A stretch of 64,000 nt of DNA from Apodemus sylvaticus (taxonomy: Eukaryota; Chordata; Mammalia; Rodentia; Muridae), in assembly GCF_947179515.1 (NCBI RefSeq), contig NC_067495.1, positions 68,652,698 to 68,716,697 of the forward strand. Reading direction: 5' to 3'. Positions 12,669 through 24,774 of the stretch are shown here, one piece after another. Both the position numbers and the translations under genes were made by a program. The notes beneath the pieces were generated by a model. It did no database searches and had not been told where the DNA came from. It saw only the letters and a list, made by a program, of their open reading frames with translations. Position 1 is the first letter of the stretch. The number at the start of each line of letters is the position of its first letter.

Positions 12669-13059
12669 ATATTGAACAATTTTGAAAAAGTAAGAACTAA
12701 GTTGGAGTAGTCATACAACATAATTAAGAGAGATAAATGAATGATTAAGAGAAAAGATGGCCTGAATCAATTACATTTCAACATGCAAAAAAGTATGAAC
12801 CGAAACTGAATTGCATAGCCATTATAACATTAATGCAAAATGGAAAAACAATGAACAAAATTTAAAACAAAATTCCAGAACTTTAAAAAGGTCAATCTTG
12901 TGACCTTATGTTCGGGTACAATTTCTAAGATATGAAATTTCCAGACCCCCCCCCCAAAAAAAAACCCAAAATATACTTTAAAACAAAGCTATGTACTGTC
13001 TTTTGAACCACTGTTTAAAATGCAAAGGTAATCACAAATTGGTCCAAAATATAAAAAAA

Positions 13060-13550
13060 AAAAATCGTAGCCAAAATATATTAAGAACTCATTAAGAAAA
13101 GGGCCAACCATTTTAAAAATAAACACAGGACAGATTATAAAGAAGATAAAGAAACTGGCAAATATGCACATAAAAAGCTATTAACCAATCATACACAAAA
13201 CCGTTGAAGATATAAAGCAACTGCAAATCTCTGCATCACTGGTGGAAATAATATAGGACTAACTCTTTGAAAGTGTTCCACAGTTTCTTCTAAGTTTGTA
13301 CTTAGCATTCAAGTCACCAACTCTACTTCATATTTACCTCCCAAATTGAAACCATGTACATGAATATTTCCATATGAAAACATTTGTGGCTTTATTCCTA
13401 CTAGCCAAATTTTGGAAATAACCCAAATGTCCACTAACAAATGGACCTAAACAAACAGAATGTAATGTTTCAGTACAATGCAATACTACTGGATAATAAA
13501 AAGGCAGGATGCTCATACGAAAAGACTTAAGTCTCAAAAAAACATTCATT
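13060..13550 (+). mobile_element. Old L1 ORF2 3' fragment
   Basis: CCAAATGTCCACTAACAAAT and GCAATACTACTGGATAATAA match the L1 ORF2 C-terminal coding region. Frames are broken. Confidence 0.7.
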
Positions 13551-13559
13551 TAAAAGGAA

Positions 13560-13900
13560 TTTGATAAACCCGTCTTTGGGAGTTACTCAGGAGGATCACT
13601 GTACTTCAAGGATAGCCTGGTCTCCACAAAAATTTCTAGGTGAATCTGAGCTACCTAGTAAGGCCTTACCTGAAAAAAAAAAAAAAACAGATCTGTTGGC
13701 TCAGTGTGGTGGTACACAACATTAGCCCCAGTATTTGAAAGACAAAGGCAGACTGATTTTTAGTGAACTCAAAGTCAAGTTCCTGGTAGGGGAATAAATA
13801 AACAAGACAAACTTGTTCTACACAGTAAGTTCTACCAGGACAGGAAGACCTATATTGTTGAGACCTTGTCTCTAAAAACCAAAAACAAACAAACAAAAAA
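13560..13900 (+). mobile_element. Two diverged B1/B4-like SINE fragments
   Basis: One at about 13565-13680 ends in A15. The other, about 13690-13885, is interrupted around 13790 and ends in a CAAA-rich tail. Confidence 0.5.
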
Positions 13901-14311
13901 AAAACAACAAAAAAATTAGAAACAAAGGAAAAAGATACACACAAAAAACTGAATGGGGTGTGTTTTAATTCAAATGACATTCTTATAAAGCAAAGATACA
14001 ATCATAAAAGAGATTAAGTCATTTTCAGGATTTGTGAGACATATATTTGGAAAATGATGAAAACATATCCTTTATTATTCTGGAAGTAACACTAATGTAC
14101 ACGTTTGATAAAATTCAGTAAACCAGTCAGCTTAAAAGGGAGAATTTTACTGTGCATCATTGCACCTTAACATGTTTGACTTTAAAAATAGGTAGAGCTG
14201 GGCTCTGATCCTATCTACATAGAAAACCTAGACAGAAGACAGCAAACTAATAGGCCAGCCCAGTCTGGAACAAAACAGTATCTCAGAGTCAAAATATTAA
14301 AAGATAGTTTC

Positions 14312-15490
14312 TGTTGGTACACTCTGGAAATCAGTTTGGCGGTTCCTCAGAAAATTTGACATAATACCCAGCTATGCCACTCGTGGGCATATATGTAATA
14401 AGGACACATTCTCCAATGTGTAATATGGACACATGCTTCATTATGTTCATAGCAGCCTTATTTATAATAGCCAGAAGCTGGAAAGAACTCAGATGTCCCT
14501 CAACAGAGGAATAAATACAGAAGACGTACTACATTTACACAATGGAACACTACTCAGCAATTAAAAACAATGAATTCATGAAATTCCTAGGCAAATGGCT
14601 GGAACTGGAAAATATCATCCTGAGTGAGGTAACCCAATCACAAAAGAACACCCATGATATGCACTCACTGATAAGTGGATATAAGCCCAAAAGCTCAGAA
14701 TACCCAAGGTATAATTCACAGATCAATTAAAGCTCAAGAAGCAAGACCGAAGTATGGATACTTTGGTCCTTCTTAGAAGGGGAGACAAAATACCCATGGG
14801 AGGAGATACAGAGACAAAGTGTGGGGGAGAGACTGAAGGAAAGACCATCCAGAGGCTGCCCCACTTAAGGATCCATCCCATCTGGAGACACTAAACCCAG
14901 ACAGTATAAGGTGAATGCCAACAAGTATTTGCTGACAGGAGCCTGATGTAGCTGTCTCCTGAGAGCCTCTGCCAGGACCTGACAAATACAGAGGTGGATG
15001 CTCTCAGGAAACCATTGGACTGAACACAAGGTCCCCAATGGAGGAGCTAGAGAAAGGACCCAAGGAGCTGAAGGAGCTGTCAGCCCCATAGGAGAAACAA
15101 CAATATGAACCAACCAGTAATTCCAGGGACTTAACCACCAACCAAAGAGTACACATGGAGGGACCCATGGCTCCGGTTGCATATGTAGCAGAGGATGGCC
15201 TTGTTGGACATCAAAGGGAGGGAAGGCCCTTGGTTCTGAGAAGGCTGGATGCCCCAGTATAGGAGAACGCCAAGTCAGGGAAGCAGAAGTGGGTAAGTTG
15301 GTAAGCAGGGGGAGGGGGATGGGATAGGGGGTTTTGGGTGGGGAAGCTAGGAAAGGGGAGAGTGGGAAGGGGTGGGTGGGAGGACAGGGGGAGAGAAGAG
15401 GGCTTATGGGACTTTCGGGGAGTGGGGGGCTAGAAAAGGGGAAATCATTTGAAATGCAAATAAAAAATATATCGAATTAATAAAAAAAGT
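14312..15490 (+). mobile_element. 5'-truncated L1 with long G-rich 3' UTR
   Basis: Begins in the last part of ORF2. The coding part ends with a stop soon after the METYSAIK-like (MEHYSAIKNNEFMKFLGKWL) segment; the 3' UTR of about 0.75 kb has a G-rich polypurine tract (15300-15430) and an A-rich end at AATATATCGAATT. The tail is nearly identical to that of the L1 at 54 kb, so both belong to related subfamilies. About 5 kb of 5' sequence is missing. Confidence 0.9.
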
Positions 15491-15679
15491 TGGCTGACAC
15501 TAAAAAAAAATTTTAAAAAAAGAAATGGTAAGTAGAAAAATAAAGATAGCTTCTGACATAGCTCAATGGCAGAGAGCTTACCTAATATCTACAAGGCCTT
15601 AGCTTCATTCCCACATTACAAAATAAACAGAAGATAGATGAGTGATTGATAGATAAACATATTCTAAAAAGTGATATAG

Positions 15680-15865
15680 CTAGCCATATGGCACACATAT
15701 TTAATCCCAGTACTTGGGAGGCAAAGGCCAGCCTGGTCTATATACAGTTCCAGGACTGTCAGAGTTACAAAGAGAAACAGTGTCATGTAATATAGCTAAT
15801 TATCTATTTTGCAACTCAGTAAGGGTATTTGAAATAGTAATATATTATTATTATTATTATTATTA
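15680..15865 (+). mobile_element. Deleted B1 SINE and (ATT)n
   Basis: B1 at 15680-15785 lacks the middle segment. An (ATT)n repeat follows at 15844-15865. Confidence 0.7.
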
Positions 15866-16389
15866 ATACTTGACCATGATACATGATATGATAATAAAAA
15901 CAAAATAGGAAGAAAAGCAACCTTTGGCCAATTATGAGTTCTCTGGATTTTTTTTCAGGTTTCTATGCTGCAAACAGAGAATCTATACCCAGTTTCCCAG
16001 ATATTTTCCCTAGAAATGTTTGGAATCTTTACTTCCCTTTGTTTTCCTTTTTGAGACAGTCTCACTATAGAGCCCTGGCTAATCTAGAGCTCATTTATAT
16101 CTCTTAAACTTGACTAGTGTGTTCTATGTGAAAACAGACTCAACTGTGTCTAAACTCATCTCCAAATACAAGGCAGATTTTCAGATTTTAAATTACAATT
16201 CTCTAATTAGTAAGCAATTATTGAAAGAGCAACAAACTTCCTGTAATCCTAAAAGTATATGCCTAGTTTAAATACACATTTGCAATCTCAACAATGTAAT
16301 CTCAACACTCAAGCAAAAGAAGGACCCCAGTGAGTTTAAGACCAACCTGGGCCAGAAGGGGATATTGCGTCTCAGCAATAATAACAAAG

Positions 16390-16780
16390 CAAAATGAAGA
16401 AGGGTCAGGTCTGTGGCTTAGAGGTGGAACAGTTACCTATATAGTACATGAAGCATTAAGTTCCATCAAGACTACAAAAAGAAAGATAAGAGCCAGTCAA
16501 TTATGACAAATGCCAGTAATTACCCTACTAGGAATGCTAAAGAGGACGGTAAATTGGGGGCTGGCCTGAGCTACACAATAAGATCTTATCTCATTAAAGG
16601 AAGGAAGGAAGGAAGGGAGGGAGGGAGGGAAGGAGGGAGGGAGGGAGGAAGACCTAGGCTCAGTGGCATCTGCCTTTAATTCCAGCAACTGGGAACGAGA
16701 GGTAGATGATCTCTGCATAGGGAGTTTCAGAGCACTCATCAGAGGTATATAGTGAGAACCTGTCTCTAAATAAACAAAAT
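16390..16780 (+). mobile_element. B4-like SINE, GGAA/GGGA repeat, then B1-like SINE
   Basis: An ID-like head (GTCAGGTCTGTGGCTTAGAG) plus B1-like body (16390-16595), a GGAA/GGGA tract (16597-16650), then a diverged B1 (16655-16775). Confidence 0.6.
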
Positions 16781-16924
16781 GAAAAGAGAAAAATAACTGT
16801 TGAAAATGAGGCTGGCAGAAAGAGTAGGGGAATGCGAAAGGAGAAAGAACAAAGTAAACTGATGCCCTGGATGTACGAAAGTTACTTAGCTAACTTAAAC
16901 TCCTTTCCAAGGGATTCAAAGGGA

Positions 16925-17060
16925 TTTTCAAAGACAGAACCCTGTGTATCCCTGGATGTCCTGGAACATGCTCTGTAAACCAGGCTGGCCTCAAAGTCAT
17001 AGAGATCCTCCTGCCTCTGCCTCTGCCTCCTAACTCCTGAGATTTGAGGCAGGCACCACC
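16925..17060 (-). mobile_element. B1 SINE, antisense, diverged
   Basis: AGACAGAACCCTGTGTATCC, then AACCAGGCTGGCCTCAAAGT, ending in GCACCACCAC. Confidence 0.8.
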
Positions 17061-17158
17061 ACTGACGAAGACGACAACAACGACGACGACGACGACGCAG
17101 TCACCACCACCACCACCACCACCACCACCATCACCACCACCACCACCAAATCCACCAC
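17060..17158. repeat. Compound trinucleotide tract (GAC)n then (CAC)n
   Basis: GAC/AAC triplets run to 17097, followed by CAC triplets with one CAT. It adjoins the 3' CACCAC end of the antisense B1, which probably seeded it. Confidence 0.9.
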
Positions 17159-17189
17159 TGGCTAAACGTAACTGAAGGAATTTAAAGTC

Positions 17190-17800
17190 TGGCACAGTGT
17201 CACACACCTTGAATCCTAGCACTCTGAATGGAGAGGTAGGAGGATCTCTATGAACTACATATACTTTTGAAAGTAAATAAATTCATGAGGGGAAAAAACC
17301 TTCAAGTCAAAATTTAAAATTAAAATTTCTAGTATATAAGTTATCCCTGACAAAGCAAAAAAAAAGTATTAGCAAAACAAATCCAGTAAGACCTAACTAA
17401 GTAACATGACAGCTCTAAAGGAGTACTGTTAGCAATGTACTCCTAAGTATCCAATTTCTCTTACTAAGCTTCATGTTTAATCCTTTAAAATCATCTCTAC
17501 CCTCAATTTATTTAACCTCTGAAGGTTAATAAGTACTATTAACTTATTGTATATAATAGTGTTCCTTTTGAGAATTTTTTCATAAACCAGGCATAGAAGC
17601 ATATGTCTGTAGTCCCAACATTTGGAGAGGCTTAAACAAAAGATTACCATGAGGCCAAGCTGAGCATGAGACCTTGACTAAAAAAGCCAACAAGCCATAC
17701 ACAAGCTGCTAAACACTTTCAATCCCAATACTTGGAAGGGAGAAGCAGGCTACTCTCTGTGTTCGGTGAGACCTTATCTCGAAAATCTGTTAAGAGCCAA
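17190..17800 (+). mobile_element. Three diverged B1/B4-like SINE fragments
   Basis: B1 pieces at about 17190-17262, 17585-17680 and 17695-17790, each with recognisable TAATCCCAG-like and GAGACC-like blocks. The 300 bp between the first two is unassigned and AT-rich. Confidence 0.45.
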
Positions 17801-18111
17801 CAACAAAAAGTGTTCTTATCTTTTGATTTGAAATTTATTCATTCAAAATGAGAGCATAGTGTGCAAGCACTAGGAACTATAGAAAAATACATAATTTTTT
17901 CTATGGAAACAGAATGACATTCCAGCACCTTGGTTTTATAAGCACATGGGAATGGTTAGCTTTAGTCAAAATGGTTTAGAACTAGATCTATCATCTTGGT
18001 TGCCACTAGTAGCTAATAATTCTGCAAAATTATTTGGCCAAAGAATGACTAGGAACATGTGAATTTCAGTAAACTACAACTAGGAATGGTGATATTTTGT
18101 CTTAAAAAATA

Positions 18112-18560
18112 AAGTGTAGTGGTCCGTGCCTTTAAATCCAAGACTGGAGCAGCAAGTTAAGAGGACTGCCTGGTTAAACAGTGAATTCTAATCCAGTATG
18201 GGAAACAGGAAGACTGTGTCACAAAACAACAAAAATAAATAGAAAGATGACTGATATAAAATATACAACATAATTATAAACTTGGCAATGAAAAATAAAC
18301 AGAACATACATTTATTTCCTTCTGAAAGCTCAATTCCCTATAAAGTTTTGCGGAAACTCAATACAGAGTCATGGAAATAGAAACCCAATGGTCTAAACTC
18401 CTTGTATTCTATGTTCAAAAATGTTCCTGAGGCAGGGTATGGTAGTAAACCACTGCAATCCCAGTATCTGTGAAGTGGGAGCAGAAGTTATCAGGAGTTC
18501 AGAATCAGCCCCTACTACAGTGGATTAGAGGCCAGCAGAAACTCCTGGCTCAAAAAGGAA
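18112..18560 (+). mobile_element. Diverged B1 and B4-like SINEs
   Basis: B1-like at 18112-18228 (GTGGTCCGTGCCTTTAAATC) and B4-like at 18428-18555 (GGCAGGGTATGGTAGTAAAC). Confidence 0.5.
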
Positions 18561-18667
18561 CCAAATTTCTGCCAAGGAAGAAGTGAAATGGACCAAATAG
18601 ATCGCCTTTTACAAAATGAGGATTAAGTTTGGTTTAAGGAGAAAATGACTTTTAAAATATAGCCCCG

Positions 18668-18900
18668 AGGTCCATGAGATTGCTCAGTGTCTAAAGACAC
18701 CGGAAGCCAAACCTGCTGACCTGAATGTGATTCCTGAGACCCAGGTAGAAGAAAAGTCTCCAAGTTGTATTCTGACTTCCACATTTGTGCAGTTGCATGT
18801 ATACACACGCACACGTGCATACATACATGCATACATACATATACACACAACACCATAATAAATACATAAATAAATAGATAAATAAATAAATAAATAGATG
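18668..18900 (+). mobile_element. B2/B3-type SINE ending in CATA and TAAA repeats
   Basis: tRNA-like head GAGATTGCTCAGTGTCTAAA, body CCAAACCTGCTGACCTGAAT, then CACACG/CATACATA and (TAAA)n to 18898. Confidence 0.65.
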
Positions 18901-18967
18901 TCATTTTTAAAGTATATTGTCCCATTAAGAACTAGGCTAGGGAAAAAAAAAAAAAGAACTAGGCTAG

Positions 18968-19110
18968 AAGCTGGGCAGTGGTAGCCCACGCCTTTAATCC
19001 CTGCACTTGGAAGGCAGAGGCAGGCGGATTTCTGAGTTTGAGGCCACCCTGGTCTACAGAATAAGTTCCAGGACAGCCAGGGCTACACAGAGAAACCCTG
19101 TCTGGGAGGG
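18968..19110 (+). mobile_element. B1 SINE
   Basis: Near-consensus B1 from GCTGGGCAGTGGTAGCCCAC to CCCTGTCTGG. Confidence 0.93.
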
Positions 19111-19127
19111 AGGGAAGAAAAAAAGAA

Positions 19128-19492
19128 CAAGGCTGGAAATAACTGTGGTTAAAGAATGCTTGCTCTTCCACAGGACCTGAAATCAGTTCCCAACACCCAA
19201 ATGCTTGTAGCTCCTCCTTGGCAGAATCCAACACTCTCTTTGGGCCTGCCTATGGCTCTTATAAGTATACAGTAGCCAGGAGGTGGTGGCGCACGTCTGT
19301 AATCCCAGCACTCTGGGAGGCAGAGGCAGGGGGCTTTCTGAGTTCGATGCTAGCCTGGTCTAAAGGGTGAGTTCCAGAACAGCCAGGGCTACACAGAGAA
19401 ACCTTGTCTCAAAAAACCAAGAAAAAAGTATACAATATATACAGCATACACATGCCCAAAGCCATACATATACACACATACATAAAAATCAA
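19128..19492 (+). mobile_element. B2/B3-type SINE split by a B1
   Basis: The SINE's 5' part (19128-19265) and 3' CATACACATG-rich end (19428-19490) flank a B1 (about 19275-19425). AAGTATACAG before and AAGTATACAA after the B1 look like its target-site duplication. The unit ends about 160 bp from Brwd3 exon 6. Confidence 0.75.
19275..19425 (+). mobile_element. B1 SINE nested in another SINE
   Basis: CCAGGAGGTGGTGGCGCACG to AACCTTGTCTC plus A-tail. It must postdate its host SINE. Confidence 0.92.
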
Positions 19493-19651
19493 TCTTCAAA
19501 AAGTGTATTCTACAAAAAAAAAAAAAGTGTACTCTAAGAATGTAAACAGTTCGTTTATACTTCAAATTCAATTTCAGTGCCTACTTTTGGCTATCAAATG
19601 AGTTCAAGAATGAATTAAGAATAAGCTTTTAACTTGCATGCTATTACTTAC

Positions 19652-19750
19652 CCACATTTGGAGGTTTCACATAATTTACAGGTAGTTCTGGAGGTCTGCC
19701 TCTGTGGAGAGCTGCAAAAGCAGATCCACGCCATAGTGTACTTTTACAGT
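19652..19750 (-). CDS. Brwd3: Brwd3 coding exon 6
   Basis: The 99-nt exon completes the split Asp codon, then encodes CKSTLWRGSAFAALHRGRPP through ...VNYVKPPNV plus one base. The acceptor is ATGTAG and the donor a perfect GTAAGT. This conserved run (WRGSAFAALHRGRPPE) precedes the first WD40 blade in the family. The reading frame continues into an exon outside the window. A nested SINE pair lies about 160 bp downstream in intron 6 (19128-19490). Confidence 0.95.
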
Positions 19751-19979
19751 CTACATAAAAACACCAAAAGTTATTGAAGGGGAAAAAAGAAAAATGTTTT
19801 TTCTAGTAGTTGACACAAATGAACTTCATTTGACACCTTTAGAAATTTACTTGTACATTTAGAAAATCATCAAAATTCAGTAAGTTAATAAAACTAAAAC
19901 AAAGTGGGTATTTTTAAAGGCATGTGATTATTCATTTGAAACTACATTGATCTCTGAATCTTCCTCTGTAATAGTATTA

Positions 19980-20159
<180 letters not shown>

Positions 20160-20209
20160 CTAAACAGAAAAAAATAGAACATAGGAAAAAACCTACTTAG
20201 TTTTTGAGG

Positions 20210-20320
20210 TTTTTGTTTTGTTTTGTTTTGTTTTTTTGGCTTTCTGAGACAGGGTTTCTCTGTATAGCCATGGCTGTCCTGGAACTCACTCTATAGAGCA
20301 CGCTGGCCTGGTCAAGGCAG
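20210..20320 (-). mobile_element. Partial B1 SINE beside Brwd3 exon 5
   Basis: Antisense B1 with (GTTTT)n tail, about 50 bp upstream of the exon 5 acceptor in transcript direction. It is in sense orientation relative to Brwd3, so its A-tail precedes the exon. Confidence 0.8.
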
Positions 20321-20329
20321 GCAGATGTC

Positions 20330-20580
20330 TGCTCTTTTGAATCCAGACGGGCTAAGAATGCAGAGTGAGATCTTGTCTTAAAGAAGAGAGAAGAACCTAA
20401 GCTATCAACACAGGAAGGTGTCACATGCCTAAAATTCCAGGACTAGAAACCTGAAGCAAGAGAATGACCACTAGTTTAAAACCAAAAAGCACCACATACT
20501 GCTTTGGAGACTAACGTGAGCTTCAGGCTAGCCTGAGCAACAAAGGGAGGCTCTTTCTCAAAAGAAAAACAAATTCAAAG
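20330..20580 (+). mobile_element. B1/B4-like SINE fragments in intron 4
   Basis: Diverged B1 end (20330-20395) and B4-like sequence (20415-20580, GGTGTCACATGCCTAAAATT). Confidence 0.45.
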
Positions 20581-20599
20581 GGAAAAATTCTCTCAATGA

Positions 20600-20845
20600 C
20601 CCCAACACATATACAGCAGAGGATTGCCGGGTCTGGACTCAGTCAGAGAAGATGCACCTAATAACCTTCAAGAGACTTGAGACCCCAGGGAGTGGGGAAA
20701 TCTGGAGGGGTGGCTATGGGAAAGTGAGGATATCCTCTTGGAGAGGGGGGTAGGGGGAGGAGTTATGGGATGTGGAACAGTCTGAGGGTGGACCGGAAGG
20801 GGGATAAAGTCTGGACTGTAAAAAAAAAATAAATAAATTAAAAAA
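20600..20845 (+). mobile_element. L1 (Lx-like) 3' UTR fragment
   Basis: GAGGATTGCCGGGTCTGGAC through GGGATAAAGTCTGGACTGTA and poly-A, with a G-rich tract. The same tail occurs antisense at 5650-5980. No coding sequence. Confidence 0.65.
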
Positions 20846-21079
20846 ATCTAGATCCCATAAGAGTAAGTTACTTATATCAACTAACCACTCAACACATTGT
20901 CCCCTATACGATACACATATGTGTGTAAGGTAAATCAGAATTGTTTTCCCTATATACCATTAGTTTCTTTAAAAGGGACAATCTAATTCATGTTCTTATG
21001 CAAACCAAATGACAGATAACCAAGTCCTAAAGTCAAACGTCCTGGTAACTTGTCTTTCTCATCTTTTGTTTTTTGTTTT

Positions 21080-21425
21080 TGTTTTTCAAGGGTTTCTCTG
21101 CATAGTCTTAGCCATTCCTGGAAATCACTATGTTGGCATCGAACTCAGCCCTCCACCTGCCACTGCCTCCTTCATTCTGGAATTAAAAGCATAACACTAC
21201 CAGGAGCTAGAGAAATGGCTATGGTGGTGAGATGCTCAGCAGTTAAAAGTACTGACTTCCTGCTCTTCCAGAGGACCTGGGCTCCATTCCCAGTACCCAC
21301 ATGGTGGCTCACAAAATCATCTGAAACCCCAGGCTCAGGGATTAAAGGCCCTCTTCTGGTGCCTTATCAGGTACCAGGCACACATGTGCTGCACAATATT
21401 AGCATGCAAAGAAAACACTCATAAA
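21080..21425. mobile_element. Antisense B1 followed by a plus-strand B2/B3 SINE
   Basis: Diverged antisense B1 (21080-21200). Then plus-strand B2/B3 (21205-21425) with CTCTTCCAGAGGACCTGGGC and CCCACATGGTGGCTCACAAA. Confidence 0.75.
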
Positions 21426-21576
21426 CTGCATCATATGGTTTGTTTGCTGCTCTATTCCTAGCACTCAGAAAAGTGCCTAGCATGAACAGCCAAATAAATA
21501 CTGAATAAATCAGCCAAAGAATAAGTGGGTAAGGATATTTGTAAAGTCTAACTAAAATCAATACAATAAGTGCTCC

Positions 21577-21755
21577 TGGGCCGGGCAGTGGTGGTCCACG
21601 CCTTTAATCCCAGTACTTTGGAGGCATAGGCAGGCAGATTTCTGAGTTCGAGGCCAGCCTGGTCTACAGAGTGAGTTCCAGGACAGTCAGGGCTACACAG
21701 AGAAACCCTGTCTCGGGAAAAAAACAAACAAACAAACAAACAAACAAACAAAAAA
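21577..21755 (+). mobile_element. B1 SINE with (CAAA)n tail
   Basis: Near-consensus B1 starting GGGCCGGGCAGTGGTGGTCC; the tail has expanded into (AAAC)n. Its low divergence suggests a young copy. Confidence 0.95.
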
Positions 21756-22011
21756 AGCAAAAATAAAATAATTTTCCCTAGAGGTAAGAACTGTGTCTCA
21801 TAAATAAGTGTTCTCTAATTAATGTTTTAGATTTACTTAAAAGTTAGGATTGAATCAAAAACTCACATCTTAAAATTTTCAGCAACTTTACAGAAACAGA
21901 AGTGTCTGGTTTTCAAACAATTATGCAAAATGTATTACTGAATATAAAAGAGGGAATAGTTATTCAGAAACGGAAAGAGCAGCAGGTCCTTCTTTAGTCA
22001 GAGCATTTTTT

Positions 22012-22495
22012 GTTTGTTTTTCCAGACAGAACTTCTCTGTGTAACAACCCTGGCTGTTCTGGAACTTGCTTTGTAGACCAGATCCACCTGTCTCTGCCCC
22101 CCTGAGTGCTGGGATTAAAAGTGCTGCCACCATGTCTGGCTACACAAGGTAGAATGGACTGCAAGAAGTTCAGACTCCCTACTACTCTTCTTTCCGAAAG
22201 TTAATCAGTATTAATCGCCTTTCCTTTTCTTTCTACTGGTTTAAAGATTTCCCTGGGAAAAAGAAACCTCAAACAACCCTCCTAGGTTCAAGCATTCTCT
22301 AAGTTACCCCACTTCAAGAAGTGCTTAAACTGGGTGAACACATGGTTGCCTAAACCTTTATTCCCAGCACTCCAAATGCAGAGGCAGGCAGATCTTAGTG
22401 AGTTCCAGGCCAGTCTGGTCTGGTCTACCAGAGCAAGAAGCAAGTTCCAGCACATCAACAGCTACAGTGAAACTCTGCCTAAAAACAACAAAGAA
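22012..22495. mobile_element. Antisense B1 and plus-strand B1
   Basis: Antisense B1 with an internal deletion (22012-22142) and a plus-strand B1 with a duplicated GGTCT block (22333-22490). The gap between them is unassigned. Confidence 0.7.
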
Positions 22496-22827
22496 AAAAA
22501 AGGAGGGAGAAGGGGAGGAAGACTTCGAAAAGGGCTAGATAAAAATCAAGAAGAGTTCAGAGAATACATCTGTCTTCTAGAAGTTGCTCAACTGAGAGAA
22601 TATACTGAAGGGGATTTGTCATTTGACAAATTAAATAAACTCTTTATGTGTGTGTATACACAAATATAGTGCTCATGAATGTACACGAAATGATAAATTG
22701 CCTTTAAATTACTATTTGTTACCAAAAAGGTTACTAAGCATCTAGTAAGCAATGACTGTTAAACAAACAAACAAACACAAAAACTATTTTCTACCAGTCA
22801 TGTGAAAGAACAAGGAAGATGATTTCA

Positions 22828-23345
22828 GGCAGGCTGGGAAATGGCTCAGTGGGTCATAAGCTTGCAGCACAACCATGAGGAACTTAGTTGGGCTCCTCAG
22901 CAGCCATGGGCAAGGCAATGTGGGCTTGGAATCCTAGCCATAAGCATGTGGACACAGGAGGATCCCTGAGGTTTACTGAGCAGCTACTGTACCAAATAAA
23001 ATATCAGATTCAGTGAGAGATACTGTCTCAAAAAATAAGTTGTAGCCAGTGGTTAGTACCATTACACTTTGTTTACATGTATGAAATTATCAAAACATAT
23101 AAAAGAGATTCTATTTAAAATAATAAGGAATGCTGACAGTGGGAGAAATAGTCTTTCCCATGGAAGAGCACACATATTGGTTATCCAATACCAAATGATC
23201 AGTCCTGAAAATATATGTACAATTAGTTTTACTGTGGAGATTACTAAGAAAAAAAAAGCACAAAGCAACTGAGGAAAATTCTCCTTCAACCCCTGGCCTC
23301 CACATGTACAGAAAACAAACATGAATTCATATACTCACATGCATA
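22828..23345 (+). mobile_element. RSINE1 split by an L1 3' fragment
   Basis: RSINE1 head GGGAAATGGCTCAGTGGGTC and body to TGTCTCAAAAAATAAG (22828-23042). An L1-tail-like piece (about 23050-23245, GGTTATCCAATACCAAATGA) intervenes. Then RSINE1 appears to resume at about 23262 (CTGGCCTCCACATGTACAGA). Confidence 0.6.
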
Positions 23346-23990
23346 TTCTCACAATATTCCCCACACACCTCATAAATTCATACTTATGGGGGAGAATGAC
23401 TTCAAGACAAAATTTTGTATGCAGAATTCATGAAATCTAAATTCTTACCTCCCTCCTGTCATCCACTCTCTGCACTTACAATACCAGCTCACTTGTATAA
23501 CAATTTTTTTCCCAGAATTCTCAAAGAAACTACCAGAACAATTTTAATCACTGAATTATGTTTCCTACATCCAAATCTAGGTAAGTGCTAACTTGACTTT
23601 ACTAAAGCCACATACACATTGTTGATAAGAGAAACATGAATTCTAAACTGTACTGTGACCCACAGTCATAGGACGAATAGAACATAGAAGGAAGCATGTG
23701 AAATCTAAAATGTGCTCCTCAAACTCAATGCAGGGCAGTAGCATAACATTAAAGATACTGCAGCAAAGCAGAGATTGCTTTGCTTGAATTCATCGTCCAC
23801 ACTTACGCATGCAATAACTATGCTACCAGCACTCAAGTTTGTCTGTTATTGAAGTAGCTAATTTAAGCTATTGTTAGTAATTAGACGAAAGTTAGGTAAG
23901 GTAAGAGAAGAATATAGGTATGTCTGGAATGCTAATATATTGTTTTAAAGTAGTTGGTATGAATCAAATGACAATATGAAAACACTCTTA
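23345..23990. other. Unassigned intron 4 sequence
   Basis: About 0.65 kb with no repeat or exon that I can identify. Confidence 0.5.
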
Positions 23991-23992
23991 AA

Positions 23993-24075
23993 AGAGCTAG
24001 TGCTGTGGTTCAGTCATAGTGCTTGCCTTGTAGGTATGATGCACGTGGTTCAATCTGAAATACTGTCAAAAACCT
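23993..24075 (+). mobile_element. ID-like SINE fragment
   Basis: GTGCTGTGGTTCAGTCATAG then GTGCTTGCCTTGTAGG, the ID/B4 head. Confidence 0.5.
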
Positions 24076-24147
24076 TTTAAAGCCTGAATATTTTGTAAAA
24101 AGACTCTTAGAATGATAAAAATGTACCTTCATAAATGTAGGTACTCT

Positions 24148-24302
24148 TTTTTTTTTTTTTTTTTTTTTTTTTGGTTTTTCGAGACAAGGTTTCTCTGTGT
24201 AGCCCTGACTGTCCTGGAACTCACTCTGTAGTAGACCAGGCTGGCCTCGAACTCAGAAATCCGCCTGCCTCTGCCTCCCAAGTGCTGGGATTAAAGGCAT
24301 GG
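24148..24302 (-). mobile_element. B1 SINE, antisense
   Basis: T-run then GGTTTTTCGAGACAAGGTTT to GGGATTAAAGGCATGGC; a 3-bp GTA duplication is seen in CTCTGTAGTAGACC. Confidence 0.95.
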
Positions 24303-24701
24303 CAGGTATTCTTTTTAAAGACACTAATCATCATATACGCTCTTCTGAACATTAACTTTGATAAATTTATTTTAATATTGCCTTATATATTTTGCATATC
24401 AAACAAGGGTAATACAGTCCACGCCATTCTAATACAGTTGCTAACTAGTACTTTCAATTCCATGGGTGAAAAATGTCAACAAGGCAAACACAGAAAATGA
24501 ACAAAAAAAGGCTATAATATAAAAAGTTATGTGAAAAAAGAATATATCTAAGAAAAAAGGCTATGTAAAAAAGCAAGGGTACACCATTTATCATGCATTA
24601 TATACAGTCAAACATAATAAAAAAATTCTCTGTACATAAAAACGTGAAATGTAGAAGACAGATCTTAGAATGTAGTTTATACACAAGATCCTCAGTTCCA
24701 T

Positions 24702-24774
<73 letters not shown>

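Noticed and set aside
1..19651. Possible next Brwd3 exon (start of WD40 region) within intron 6
   Set aside because: I looked on the minus strand for the expected continuation after ...KPPNV with flanking AG/GT and found none, so the intron appears to leave the window. A translated alignment would settle this.
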